Notes: generated from the letters alone by a model not told the origin. A stretch of DNA of 44,164 bases from Promethearchaeota archaeon (GCA_016839745.1 JAEOTS010000059.1:1-44164), one strand, 5' to 3'. Positions 1 to 8,092 are shown, counted from the stretch's first letter. Made by a program: numbers and translations.

Positions 1-2
1 AA

Positions 3-1106
3 GACTTGAAAATTGTTTGGAAAAAATGGTTAATTAAGAAGTCATTATACAGTAAGGAATCTGAGGTAAATAAGTTAAAGAAACTTGAAAATTTTACTAC
101 TACTCCTGTAGTAACTTCTGGAATAACAAATGGGATATTTTTATGCTGTACTTTGCTCTTAAATCCGGGAGAATTCATTATATCTCCAAATAAGAGATGG
201 GGGAATTATGATAATATCATTGAGAAATTAATCGGGGCTAAAATCAAATCATTCGATTTTTTCATTGAAGAAAAATTCAATATTCAGGGATTAGAAAACG
301 CCATTTATGAAATTTCTGAAAACCAAGAAAAGTTAGTCTTAATTTTAGGATTTCCTAACAATCCTACAGGTTATATCCCTAATAATGAAGAATTAGATGT
401 AATTATTAATAGATTAAAAGAAGTTCAAGAAGATATATCTAAACCGATTATTGTTTTAGTTGACGATGCTTACGAGCCATACATTTATTCTGAAAATGTA
501 ATAAATCGTTCGATTTTTTACGCATTACACGAATTAGAGCAAGATATAATTCCTATTAAGCTAGATGGAATAACAAAGGAAATGTTACTTTATGGAGGGC
601 GTATAGGATTCATTACAATTGGGTTAAAGCCGAATTGGGTTGACAATCAAAAAGAATTAACCGTTTTAAAATCTGAATTAAACAATAAGTTATCCGGGTT
701 AGTTAGAACTACTGTTTCAAATTCAAATCACTTCTATCAAACCATTATCGTCAAACTCTTTAAGGATATCGGTATGGACGGTTTAATCCAAAAACGAGAT
801 AGAGTCAAAAATCTCCTTAAAGAGAGATACAAGAAAATTAATAGTGAACTAAAAAAGATTAATAATTCGAATTTTTCAGTAGATCCAAACGCGGGTGGTT
901 TCTTTATCTTTGTTAATTTAAACCCTAATAAAATTAGTGCTAACCACTTTGCAGATCACCTATTAAGAAAATATAAAATAGGAGTGATCCCTCTTGAAAA
1001 AGAAAGTGATAAAATAAATGGAATTAGAATAGCCTACTGTTCTATAGATTTAACAAATATTCCCGAGTTTGTTAGCCGAATAAATCAAGCGTTAAATGAT
1101 TTTTGA
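3..1106 (+). CDS. Class I/II PLP-dependent aminotransferase, 5'-truncated by window edge
   Basis: Fold-type I PLP enzyme that probably transfers an amino group between an amino acid and a 2-oxo acid in the cytoplasm. Counting from the TTG at position 6, NNPTGY lies at 118-123 (the Asn contacts the PLP ring), DDAY at 153-156 (the Asp binds the pyridine nitrogen), the likely Schiff-base lysine is K191, and GGRIGF at 197-202 supplies the phosphate-binding arginine. A late GIRIAYCS carries the usual substrate-carboxylate arginine. The reading frame stays open to the window edge, and the N-terminal segment found in full-length family members (around 400 residues or more) is missing, so the TTG at 6 is probably not the true start. 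Substrate cannot be read from the sequence; aromatic or aspartate-type are both possible. Confidence 0.8.
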   Translation, partial: DLKIVWKKWLIKKSLYSKESEVNKLKKLENFTTTPVVTSGITNGIFLCCTLLLNPGEFIISPNKRWGNYDNIIEKLIGAKIKSFDFFIEEKFNIQGLENAIYEISENQEKLVLILGFPNNPTGYIPNNEELDVIINRLKEVQEDISKPIIVLVDDAYEPYIYSENVINRSIFYALHELEQDIIPIKLDGITKEMLLYGGRIGFITIGLKPNWVDNQKELTVLKSELNNKLSGLVRTTVSNSNHFYQTIIVKLFKDIGMDGLIQKRDRVKNLLKERYKKINSELKKINNSNFSVDPNAGGFFIFVNLNPNKISANHFADHLLRKYKIGVIPLEKESDKINGIRIAYCSIDLTNIPEFVSRINQALNDF

Positions 1107-1178
1107 GTTAGTTCAAATATTTTCTATATATTATCCCTTTACCTTTTATTTGTTTTTGCACACAGTTAAAAAGTCTGA

Positions 1179-1225
1179 ATTTATAATTTTGTTATAATAA
1201 ATTTGTTAAAAAAATATTTGAGGAT
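1179..1225 (+). promoter_or_regulatory. Candidate TATA box and ribosome binding site of the gelsolin gene
   Basis: TTTATAATT at about 1180-1188 is a plausible archaeal TATA element. It would put the transcription start near 1210-1215. GAGGAT at 1220-1225 is a Shine-Dalgarno match six bases before the ATG at 1232. This fixes the start of the gelsolin-like gene. The TATA assignment is by eye only, in a very AT-rich spacer. Confidence 0.4.
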
Positions 1226-1231
1226 TATTAT

Positions 1232-2248
1232 ATGAAACTATTTTTAGTCGATCAAGGTAATTTAAAAGAAATATCTAAGCCAGTATTCTCAACAGGAGAC
1301 GTATATGTAGCTGATGATGATAGAACTATTTATGTATGGATTGGTAGCAAGGCTTCAGTCGACGAAAAGACCGCAGGAGCTGCTCAAGCCCGAACTCTTG
1401 ACCAACAAAGGGGAGGTGCTGCTAAAATAATCACTGTAGACGAAAATCAAGAACCTAATGCGTTTTTAAAGTTAATTAATCCGATGGGTGCCATGAAAGT
1501 CGTTGAAAAGAACTTCGCAAAAACTCTTCTCAAAGATGTAGATACGGGAGATTGGGCAGGATTTGAAGAATGGAAAAATGTTCTATATCGCGTTTCAGCA
1601 GAAGAATTTGAAGGGATTAACTCAATGAAAATGATTCAAGTTCCTTTCGCCAAAGATTCTTTAGATTCAGAAGACTGTTATGTTGCTGATTTAGGAAATA
1701 AAGTTTATGTTTGGCAAGGACGAACGTGCAATGTCAAAGAAAAAGTAAAAGCAGGCCAGTGGGCAAGAAATATTGATGCTGAAAGAGCCGGTTCTCAGAA
1801 TGAACGAATTTTTGAAGAAGGGGACGATTCTGAATTCCTCGCAGCGATTGAAAGGGGAGTAGATTATAGAGAATCTGATGCGGTACAATTAAGAGCTGAA
1901 TCCGTATTAGAACCTGAAACTGAAGCAGATAGAGAGACAGCAGAGATACAACCTGAATTTAAATCGGAAGTAAGAGAGGTTACTCCTGATGAGATTAAAT
2001 CAGATATTGCCCAAATTAAGGAAACTAGTGCTTCAAGTGCAGGTCCGGGAATTCCCGGTTCTGTGGATGATTCAATCTTAACAATTGAGAAGCCAGAGGG
2101 TCGGAGAAAATGTCCAAAATGTGGATTAGAGGACAAATTAATGATCCATGAAACTGTTGATAAGAGTAATATAATACTTGATTATCCGCGAGTTTATGGT
2201 AAAAAATATAAATGCGGAAGCTGTGGAATAGAATGGAGGGAGAAATAA
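1232..2248 (+). CDS. Two-domain gelsolin-like protein with C-terminal zinc ribbon
   Basis: 338 residues. Two gelsolin-type repeats are visible at about 20-105 and 140-208. Each has the core Asp-x(n)-(I/V)YVW-x-G followed by an EK: D28, YVW 34-36 and E45 in the first; D153, YVW 159-161 and E170 in the second. The Asp/Glu pairs are candidate type-2 calcium ligands. A low-complexity acidic, Ser/Pro-rich linker (about 210-290) leads to a zinc ribbon with CPKCG (C294, C297) and CGSCG (C328, C331). Asgard two-domain gelsolins are known to bind actin and to sever or regulate filaments, so a cytoskeletal role is likely. The zinc ribbon, of TFIIS/RPB9-like layout, is not part of classical gelsolin. 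The ATG at 1232 has GAGGAT upstream. The downstream neighbour on the opposite strand is a long coiled-coil protein. Confidence 0.88.
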   Translation: MKLFLVDQGNLKEISKPVFSTGDVYVADDDRTIYVWIGSKASVDEKTAGAAQARTLDQQRGGAAKIITVDENQEPNAFLKLINPMGAMKVVEKNFAKTLLKDVDTGDWAGFEEWKNVLYRVSAEEFEGINSMKMIQVPFAKDSLDSEDCYVADLGNKVYVWQGRTCNVKEKVKAGQWARNIDAERAGSQNERIFEEGDDSEFLAAIERGVDYRESDAVQLRAESVLEPETEADRETAEIQPEFKSEVREVTPDEIKSDIAQIKETSASSAGPGIPGSVDDSILTIEKPEGRRKCPKCGLEDKLMIHETVDKSNIILDYPRVYGKKYKCGSCGIEWREK

Positions 2249-2257
2249 CTCCCCAGT

Positions 2258-2298
2258 AAAAAATAAATAATTATTTTTATCTTTTTTTAAAATTTTTC
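2258..2298. terminator. Bidirectional A/T-tract terminator between convergent genes
   Basis: The 55-base spacer between the convergent gelsolin and coiled-coil genes holds an A-run followed by T-runs (AAAAAATAAATAATTATTTTTATC then T7). It gives a U-tract in the transcript from either strand. Archaeal termination needs mainly a U-rich tract. No strong GC stem is present. Confidence 0.4.
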
Positions 2299-2303
2299 GT
2301 CAT

Positions 2304-3584
2304 TTATGCAGTTTTTTTAATATCTCTGCGTAGTATTTTTATTTTTTTCTTTAACTCAACTAGTTCTTTTTCCTTGACTTCGAGTTGTGATTCTACTTTC
2401 AGTTTATCATCCTTTACATTCTGCATTTCGGTTAATATTCTATCTTCAATCTGTTCAGCTTCAAAAATTTTATTTTTCAGGCTATCTTCTTTTTCTCTAA
2501 GTTCTTTTATTTCGGAAACCTGTTCATCAACCACATTTCTAAGATTCATTATTTCTAATTCAAGTTTTCCAGTGATATTACCAGATTTTTCCTGGGATTC
2601 TTCCAATCTTACCTGAATTTGATTGATAAATTCTTCATTCGTTAGGTTTTTTTGTGTCAATTTTTCAATTTCTATTACTAAATTTTTGATACGTTCTTCC
2701 TTTTTTGACAAATCCTTTTTAACTAAGCTGAAAGTTTCTAATTTCTGCTGTAACTCTTTTATTGATTGAACTGACGATTGATGAGAGCTTTCAAGGCTAA
2801 AAATCTCTTTTTCTTTTTCTGTAATAATTTCATCTTTTTTTTCTAGTAGGATCTTAACTTTTTCAAATTTAGATTTTTGGACAGTATCATTCTCTAAATA
2901 TTGAATTTGTTCCATTAACTCCTTGATTTTTTCATCTTTTTCTTGTAATCTCACAACAAGCCCAGTGTTAGCTAGTTGTTCAGATTTTATTTGCTCTAAA
3001 TCGGAGTTAAGGCCTTCTACTTCTTGAGATCGCTCTGCAATACTTTTATTTAATTTTTCAATCTCAATTTTTTGGTCTTGAATGATTTGATTTTTTTCAT
3101 TGGCGGAGAATTCGAACTCTTCAATTTGCTTGTTTTTTTCTCCTAATTTAGATTGAAGCGATTCAATTTCTTTTTCTTTACTTTCAATTGATTTGCTTAC
3201 TTCTAAATCTACTACATTAGTTTCGTTAAGAAATTCGACTTTTGACTCGAGATCTTGTATTAGATTATCTTTTTCAATTACTTTTTGTAATAAATCTTCT
3301 ATGGTAGCATTATTTTCTTTAGTTAATTGAATTGACTTTTCTTTTTCCATGTTAAAAGTATCAGAAATGGTTTTAAGGCTTTCGTATTCTTCCTTAAGCG
3401 TGCTAATTTCATCAGTTAGTTTTTTATTCTGTTCAATAAAGAAATTTAGTTGGTCTCTTATTTTATCTTCCTCAGAAGTTGGAATCTCCTCTTCTTCATC
3501 TTTCTCTTCTATCCAACCAAGTGAACTTAGCGCATCTACCATAGATGTGTCTTCTTCTTTTTGATCCCTCTGTTCATCAGACAT
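2304..3584 (-). CDS. Long coiled-coil protein of unknown function
   Basis: 426 residues, almost entirely predicted coiled coil from about residue 40 to 420, with Lys/Glu/Gln-rich heptads and hydrophobics at regular spacing. There is no signal peptide, membrane segment or enzymatic motif. The N-terminus is acidic and possibly disordered, but contains a short hydrophobic patch, VDALSSLGWIEE (about 16-27), that could be a docking helix. The C-terminus is strongly basic (KKKIKILRRDIKK). It resembles tropomyosin- or SMC-arm-like rods only in composition; homology cannot be claimed. It is convergent with the gelsolin-like gene, so a structural or scaffold role in the cytoskeleton is possible but inferred from position alone. 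The ATG at 3584 is the only good start. Confidence 0.75.
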   Translation of the reverse strand: MSDEQRDQKEEDTSMVDALSSLGWIEEKDEEEEIPTSEEDKIRDQLNFFIEQNKKLTDEISTLKEEYESLKTISDTFNMEKEKSIQLTKENNATIEDLLQKVIEKDNLIQDLESKVEFLNETNVVDLEVSKSIESKEKEIESLQSKLGEKNKQIEEFEFSANEKNQIIQDQKIEIEKLNKSIAERSQEVEGLNSDLEQIKSEQLANTGLVVRLQEKDEKIKELMEQIQYLENDTVQKSKFEKVKILLEKKDEIITEKEKEIFSLESSHQSSVQSIKELQQKLETFSLVKKDLSKKEERIKNLVIEIEKLTQKNLTNEEFINQIQVRLEESQEKSGNITGKLELEIMNLRNVVDEQVSEIKELREKEDSLKNKIFEAEQIEDRILTEMQNVKDDKLKVESQLEVKEKELVELKKKIKILRRDIKKTA

Positions 3585-3679
3585 AATATTATAAAATCAA
3601 TATTCCTATTTATTTTAATCTAAACTACATTATACGCGAACTCTGACTTATGAAAAAAAAGAATTAGTCGTCAATATTA

Positions 3680-4159
3680 CTAGTATTCTTTAGTGAAAAC
3701 ATACTTTCTGTCTAAAAAGAATTTTGTTAAATATCCAATAGAGAGTGCGATAATAAAGCTCAATTCTAATGGTGTATTGAAAAAATTTGTTAAGAGGAAC
3801 TGGATTCCAATGTTTTCTATAGTAGTTAAAATGGCAAACCCGAAGTACTTCAAAAATTCTTGTGAGGTTTCCTTAAGTTTTAAGCTCGATTTCTTGAAGA
3901 CGATGTATTTATCTAAAAAGAATTTGATAATATAAGTAATACCAACAGCCGCGATTGAACCCATCAATTCAGGCATATTAATAGGGTTTGTAGAACAATA
4001 AATCATATGAACAAATTCGTTGCTTCCAAGAGTGCTACAAATAAAAGGAGCTATAGCAAGTTGATTAACTTTTTGTATAATATAGTTTAAAATAATCATG
4101 CAAGCAGCAAAAATGAAGTATAAAACCAATTGCCTTTTCATATCATTTTGTTCTTCCAT
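3680..4159 (-). CDS. GtrA-like four-TM membrane protein
   Basis: 159 residues with four hydrophobic helices (about 9-28, 63-83, 102-125, 131-147). Two copies of the family signature are visible: KFFLDKYIVF after the second helix and KFFLDRKYVF at the C-terminus. These match the N/K-F-x-L-(D/N)-(R/K)-x-(W/Y)-V-F pattern of GtrA/DPMS-like proteins. Family members act with glycosyltransferases to flip or anchor polyprenyl-phosphate sugars during surface glycan or protein glycosylation. An unusual feature is the 30-residue hydrophilic loop with two cysteines (C41, C54) between the first two helices, possibly extracytoplasmic. No glycosyltransferase lies next to it in the window. Confidence 0.72.
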   Translation of the reverse strand: MEEQNDMKRQLVLYFIFAACMIILNYIIQKVNQLAIAPFICSTLGSNEFVHMIYCSTNPINMPELMGSIAAVGITYIIKFFLDKYIVFKKSSLKLKETSQEFLKYFGFAILTTIENIGIQFLLTNFFNTPLELSFIIALSIGYLTKFFLDRKYVFTKEY

Positions 4160-4207
4160 AAGTACTATTGTTTAAAATTGGTTAGTTCAGTTAAATCTCA
4201 ATTTAAT

Positions 4208-4846
4208 TCATTTTTTTATGCGATCTTTCCATGAATCAACTTTCATTTGATCGTCTTCATCTAATTGTATGTCTTCATTTACTACTGCTTGTATTGATTC
4301 ATCAGGTAGTGATCTAGTTAAATGGAGATGTTGCTCTTGATCTTCTGTTTGGGGTGATAAACCCCCTAAAATACCTCCTAATGGTTTTTTACGTTTAACT
4401 TCCTTACCCGTTAATTTCCGGTATAATCTTTTTAAACCATATAAAATTAAACTAAACGAAATTGAAAATAAGAAGTAAATAGCGAACCAACCAGATCCAA
4501 AAAACCAAAGATCAAATGGGAGTAAATTTTTTTCGTAATTTGCGTATATTACTCCAATCAAAGCAAATATTCCAAGAAATATAATACATCTTACACAAGA
4601 AGGAATCAATTGTTTTTTCATCATTTGTTTCGTTAACTCAATTGATTCTTGCTGGAGTTCCATCATTTCCTGAGGGTTTCCAGTGAGGCTTGCGGTTCTC
4701 ATTCGTTCCTGTAAGTTCTGTGATTTATCTCTTATTTCTCTCGCAGCTTCCATATTTAAACCAAAAATTCTATTAAGAACCTCTCCTAGACTTACCATTC
4801 CGATTGTGATAAGCATTATTTGGATAATGATATCTCCGTTTGTCAT
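4208..4846 (-). CDS. EMC3/TMCO1/YidC-superfamily membrane insertase (DUF106-like)
   Basis: 212 residues. An N-terminal TM helix (about 6-24) is followed by a cytosolic helical hairpin (about 33-76, rich in Met/Gln/Glu), a second TM (about 83-102) preceded by MMKKQLIP, and a third TM (about 113-137). A basic segment and an acidic, probably disordered tail follow. TM1, coiled coil, TM2, TM3 is the architecture of archaeal DUF106 proteins and of eukaryotic EMC3, TMCO1 and Get1. These insert membrane proteins, in eukaryotes notably tail-anchored and short-translocon proteins. The long acidic tail (about 165-205) is an addition. GTGATG six bases before the ATG supports the start. A tail-anchored protein is encoded at 11015-11401, but a functional link is inference. 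Confidence 0.72.
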   Translation of the reverse strand: MTNGDIIIQIMLITIGMVSLGEVLNRIFGLNMEAAREIRDKSQNLQERMRTASLTGNPQEMMELQQESIELTKQMMKKQLIPSCVRCIIFLGIFALIGVIYANYEKNLLPFDLWFFGSGWFAIYFLFSISFSLILYGLKRLYRKLTGKEVKRKKPLGGILGGLSPQTEDQEQHLHLTRSLPDESIQAVVNEDIQLDEDDQMKVDSWKDRIKK

Positions 4847-5068
4847 TAAATCATCACAAATATAGGAAAAGTATGATTTTAATTAAATTTTATCAATTCA
4901 ACTTAGTAAAAAACAAGAACAGAGTAATCTTGTTAAAAGTAAACATATAATTAAGTTTCTTTTAATGTTCTTTTAGATATCTTTACATATATTTAGAACA
5001 TGGTGTTTTTCAATTTGTTGGAGGTTTAGAAAAAAGATATAAAGAGGTAAAGAAATTCCTTATAGTTT

Positions 5069-5404
5069 TTAGGCTTCCGTTCCGCAATTTCTACAAATAT
5101 ATTTTTTCGCGTGTATTTTTATTCCTGCTTGTTGGAATAATACTTGAGATTTGTCTTCCTCTGTATTAAATGAGGTTCCACCACACGCTGGACAGACTCT
5201 TCTTCCTTCTATGGGGGGTTTTTCTTTTGCTTTTTCTTCTTCTTCTTGTTTTTCAACAATTACAGAAGGTTTAACATATGAATCTTCCGTTGAAGTTGAT
5301 AATTTCGTCGATTCTGCTTTTTTACTTTTTTTAACTAGAAGCATATCAAGTTTTTCGTCAATTTTTCTTAGTAAACTTAAAATTTCCTCTTCAAATTCAG
5401 ACAA
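5069..5404 (-). CDS. Small coiled-coil zinc-ribbon protein
   Basis: 111 residues. The N-terminal 25 residues form an amphipathic helix or coiled coil (EEEILSLLRKIDEKLDMLL). A Lys/Glu/Ser linker and a C-terminal zinc ribbon with CPACG and CRNCG follow. The ribbon closely parallels that of the gelsolin protein at 1232-2248: both begin GRR-x-CP-x-CG and end KY-x-C-x-x-CG, with a similar hydrophilic insert. The start is a TTG at 5404 with GGAG upstream; no ATG is available. Function is unknown. The helix suggests oligomerisation and the ribbon a protein- or nucleic-acid-binding role. Confidence 0.75.
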   Translation of the reverse strand: MSEFEEEILSLLRKIDEKLDMLLVKKSKKAESTKLSTSTEDSYVKPSVIVEKQEEEEKAKEKPPIEGRRVCPACGGTSFNTEEDKSQVLFQQAGIKIHAKKYICRNCGTEA

Positions 5405-5540
5405 TTTAATATCTCCTCTCTATTTGCATCTTGAAATAATCTTTTTATTAAACGATCTTAATCAGATTTTAAAAATTTATGTAAAAAATAGAAATACAGA
5501 AAGGGTTCGGGAAGTGTGAAAATGGAAAATCTTAAAGCTA

Positions 5541-5825
5541 TTATACTATAGGCGCTCTTAACTTATTCTTTGGAATTGCATCAGGATCAAAATTTTTCTC
5601 TTGGAAATATGTGTATATTCCTAAGCTTATTATGAATACCGATAATAGTAAATAACCAATCCAAAAAGAGAGTCCTATAATGAAATTACCAGGATTTACA
5701 ATTCCCTCTTGTTGCGTAAAAATTGCAATACCAATAAAAGCAGATATTGAGCATATGGTTCCGCAAATGCAATCAAAATATATCGCGATCCTCTGGGATC
5801 TAAGATTTTTATGCTGAAACGACAT
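5541..5825 (-). CDS. Small two-TM membrane protein, unknown
   Basis: 94 residues, ATG at 5825. Two hydrophobic helices are visible (about 13-34 and 48-71), the first with two Cys (CICGTIC). The N-terminus is basic and the C-terminal tail short and basic with prolines. No family is recognised. It lies on the same strand as the zinc-ribbon gene but is separated by over 130 bases, so co-transcription is uncertain. Confidence 0.6.
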   Translation of the reverse strand: MSFQHKNLRSQRIAIYFDCICGTICSISAFIGIAIFTQQEGIVNPGNFIIGLSFWIGYLLLSVFIISLGIYTYFQEKNFDPDAIPKNKLRAPIV

Positions 5826-5942
5826 AATAATATCATTTTTTAAACTAATACTATATTATGATAATCTTAGAAAGTTAATATAAATTTTTGTTAAAGGAAA
5901 ATAGTTTAAACTAAGGTTATTAACTTGTTTTCGAAACAAAGA

Positions 5943-6407
5943 CTACCGATAGATTTGTTCCCTTCTTGTTCCCTCTATAGATTCAAAATAATCAAGAATT
6001 GATTCTTTTATCTCAATTGCGGGAAAAACTAACCTTGATTTGTTAACATATTCTAAAGCGTCGTTCCAACTCCATTTTGGATTTTGTTTTAAAAGCCATG
6101 CTATAATAAGACCGCCACTTCGAGAAATACCCATAGCACAATGAACTAGAACTTTTCCATTCGTTATATGTTGATCTATGAAGGATATAATTTCTTTCAG
6201 ATAATCGTGGGGAGGGTACCAATCGTCTGGAAATCCTTTGTAAAGATACTTAAATCCTAAGGGAGTAGGATCATAATAATTCTCTTCCATTAAATTTACG
6301 ATTGCAGTAATACCAATCTTTTTAAATTTCTTAAAATTTAGCCTTGGCCAATAAGCACCAATGTATAAATTTTTGTGCACCTTATAAATTTGATCTAGTT
6401 CTACCAT
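5943..6407 (-). CDS. Dual-specificity protein phosphatase
   Basis: 154 residues from the ATG at 6407, which has GAGGT just upstream; a TTG nine bases earlier is the alternative. The catalytic P-loop HCAMGISRS (89-97) carries the nucleophile C90 and arginine R96. The general acid is D61 or D62 in FPDDW. The C-terminal helices match compact DUSP/VH1-like phosphatases, which dephosphorylate Ser/Thr/Tyr in proteins, and sometimes RNA or phosphoinositides. The enzyme is cytoplasmic, with no targeting signal. Its partner kinase is not in the window. It is on the same strand as the flavoprotein at 6467-7609, 59 bases downstream of it, and could be co-transcribed. Confidence 0.85.
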   Translation of the reverse strand: MVELDQIYKVHKNLYIGAYWPRLNFKKFKKIGITAIVNLMEENYYDPTPLGFKYLYKGFPDDWYPPHDYLKEIISFIDQHITNGKVLVHCAMGISRSGGLIIAWLLKQNPKWSWNDALEYVNKSRLVFPAIEIKESILDYFESIEGTRREQIYR

Positions 6408-6466
6408 GTACCTCAAAAAGTTTTATTATAATCATTATTAAATTTTATTATATTTATTAAGAATAA

Positions 6467-7609
6467 TTAAGCAGGTAAGAGTTTTAGTTTACTAGGTGAT
6501 TTAAACTTATTTAAAAGGTTACCAAAAAGCGTTCCAAGTCCCATGTTTATAAAAGATCTTTTCAATGCTTGCGTTAACTCTTTATTATTATTATAAATAA
6601 GTAATTGCTTTTCTGAATTTTTATTAATTTTTTTTATAGTTTTACGCATATACTTTTTATAGAGGGTCAGGGGAGGTGTATTATTTTCTTCACCTTTTAT
6701 TATTGCATTTGCTAAAAGTCTACCAATTAAATCTGCTGCGTCCATCCCTAAACCTCGATAGATGTCGACTAATCCTGCTGCATCTCCAATAAATAGCATA
6801 TTGTCACAACCTAAAAACACATGATTAGGAGCATCCAATTTGAATATTGACGCATACCCTTCGCGTTTCACAATTTCTCCCTGTAACCCGAATTTATCTT
6901 GAACGTATTTCAACAAATTATCACACCGTTCGATTAAATTATCAGTATGACCCGTTCCCACTACCCATAACTCATTTTTTTTATACATCCATGCAAACAT
7001 TAAGTTATTAAATTCAAGGTTCCAAAACTGGTAAAGAGTGTGAGGATCTAGATCTCCATCCCCTTCAGTTTTCAGATAATAATTCATCGTTGGAGCTAAG
7101 GGTTTCCGAGCAAAATCATCAGGTCTGATTTTTTTTCTAATTGAAGAAGATAAACCATCTGCAGCAATAACGTACTTAGCTGATACTAGTTCAATATCTT
7201 GGTGTTTTGGTTTGAGCGTTAGTATGTAACTACCATTACTTTCTTTAATATCGTTACATCTTACTCCATCCCTAAATTCTGCTCCTGATTCAATAGCAAT
7301 TTCATTTAACCAATTATCTAAGACATCATGAGTGAAGTTGAACATCTTGAAAGGAAATTTATATAATTTTTCATTCGGAAATTCCATGTAAAGCGTGTTT
7401 AGCTCATTTTGACATAATCTATCTTGGGGTTTTTTTTTACCTAATATTTTATCAAAATATCCAAATTGAATCCTACTGCAAGGTTTCTCTCTTGGAGTAT
7501 TAGCAACTTCCACGATCAAGACTTTTTTACCTGCATTTGCAAGGTATCTTCCCGCAACTGAACCTGCAATAGAACCTCCAACTATTACAACATCATAAAT
7601 TTTAATAAT
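6467..7609 (-). CDS. Geranylgeranyl-reductase-family FAD enzyme, non-canonical start
   Basis: FAD-dependent reductase of the GGR/digeranylgeranylglycerophospholipid reductase family, which saturates isoprenoid chains of archaeal lipids or acts on related substrates. The first ATG/GTG/TTG codon is the TTG at 7519, but the frame continues upstream through DVVIVGGSIAGSVAG and KKVLIVE, the complete N-terminal Rossmann FAD motif. No ATG, GTG or TTG lies between that motif and the in-frame stop at 7616-7618; only ATT codons occur (7609, 7606, 7600). I therefore extend to an ATT start (about 380 residues), or there is a sequence error. The second FAD motif GDAAGLVDIYRGLGMDA lies in the C-terminal half, with an AADG segment in the middle. 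It is smaller and more divergent than canonical GGR, so the substrate is uncertain. Confidence 0.7.
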   Translation of the reverse strand: MIKIYDVVIVGGSIAGSVAGRYLANAGKKVLIVEVANTPREKPCSRIQFGYFDKILGKKKPQDRLCQNELNTLYMEFPNEKLYKFPFKMFNFTHDVLDNWLNEIAIESGAEFRDGVRCNDIKESNGSYILTLKPKHQDIELVSAKYVIAADGLSSSIRKKIRPDDFARKPLAPTMNYYLKTEGDGDLDPHTLYQFWNLEFNNLMFAWMYKKNELWVVGTGHTDNLIERCDNLLKYVQDKFGLQGEIVKREGYASIFKLDAPNHVFLGCDNMLFIGDAAGLVDIYRGLGMDAADLIGRLLANAIIKGEENNTPPLTLYKKYMRKTIKKINKNSEKQLLIYNNNKELTQALKRSFINMGLGTLFGNLLNKFKSPSKLKLLPA

Positions 7610-7687
7610 TTTTTCTTAACCCCGTAGATGTATGAATAAATAGATTTGAATAAATAATTCTTTAAATTGTAAAAGAAGTAAGAATAT

Positions 7688-8071
7688 TTAATTTTTAGTC
7701 AGATTCCGACTAGCAATTACATTTGATTCTAATCCGAGTATATTTTCTATTAGAATTTCTCCCATCTCTATTGGAGCACTAACTTTGGTATTCGCAATCT
7801 CGATCAACGCTTCACTTAATTTCTCTTTTAGAATCGGTTTATCGGTTCTCACGGGGATTAAAGGTAAAAATCCATTCTCAACTCTGATTGTGGTTGTAAG
7901 GATTCGTTTGGGTTCAAAAAATTCTTGATTCGCATATTCTAAGCCTCTATCACATGTATAACCTTCGAATATTATGCTACCTTTCGGGTCTTTCTTAGCT
8001 TGTATTTCACAGCCAGTAGGACACACAATACACCTTATAACTTTTATAACACTTGCACTACTTTCACTCAT
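7688..8071 (-). CDS. DUF1667 cysteine-rich protein, third subunit of GlpAB-like complex
   Basis: 127 residues. An N-terminal CxxCPxGC motif (C14, C17, C21) plus C40 in CDRG could bind an Fe-S cluster or zinc. This is the DUF1667 pattern. Family members are almost always encoded after a GlpA-like and a GlpB-like FAD protein, exactly as here, so it is probably the small electron-transfer subunit of the same complex. It starts 21 bases after the end of the upstream gene, with GGAG in the spacer. Its C-terminal half has the IPVRTD segment typical of the family. Confidence 0.8.
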   Translation of the reverse strand: MSESSASVIKVIRCIVCPTGCEIQAKKDPKGSIIFEGYTCDRGLEYANQEFFEPKRILTTTIRVENGFLPLIPVRTDKPILKEKLSEALIEIANTKVSAPIEMGEILIENILGLESNVIASRNLTKN

Positions 8072-8092
8072 TTCTATACACTCTCCTATAAT

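Noticed and set aside
1864..2136. Open frame antisense to the gelsolin linker
   Set aside because: It is the mirror of a low-complexity coding region, has no ribosome-binding site and the translated product has no sensible motif.
3349..3564. Ser-rich open frame opposite the coiled-coil gene
   Set aside because: Shadow of Glu/Lys-rich codons on the other strand; the peptide is Ser/Leu-biased as expected from such mirroring.
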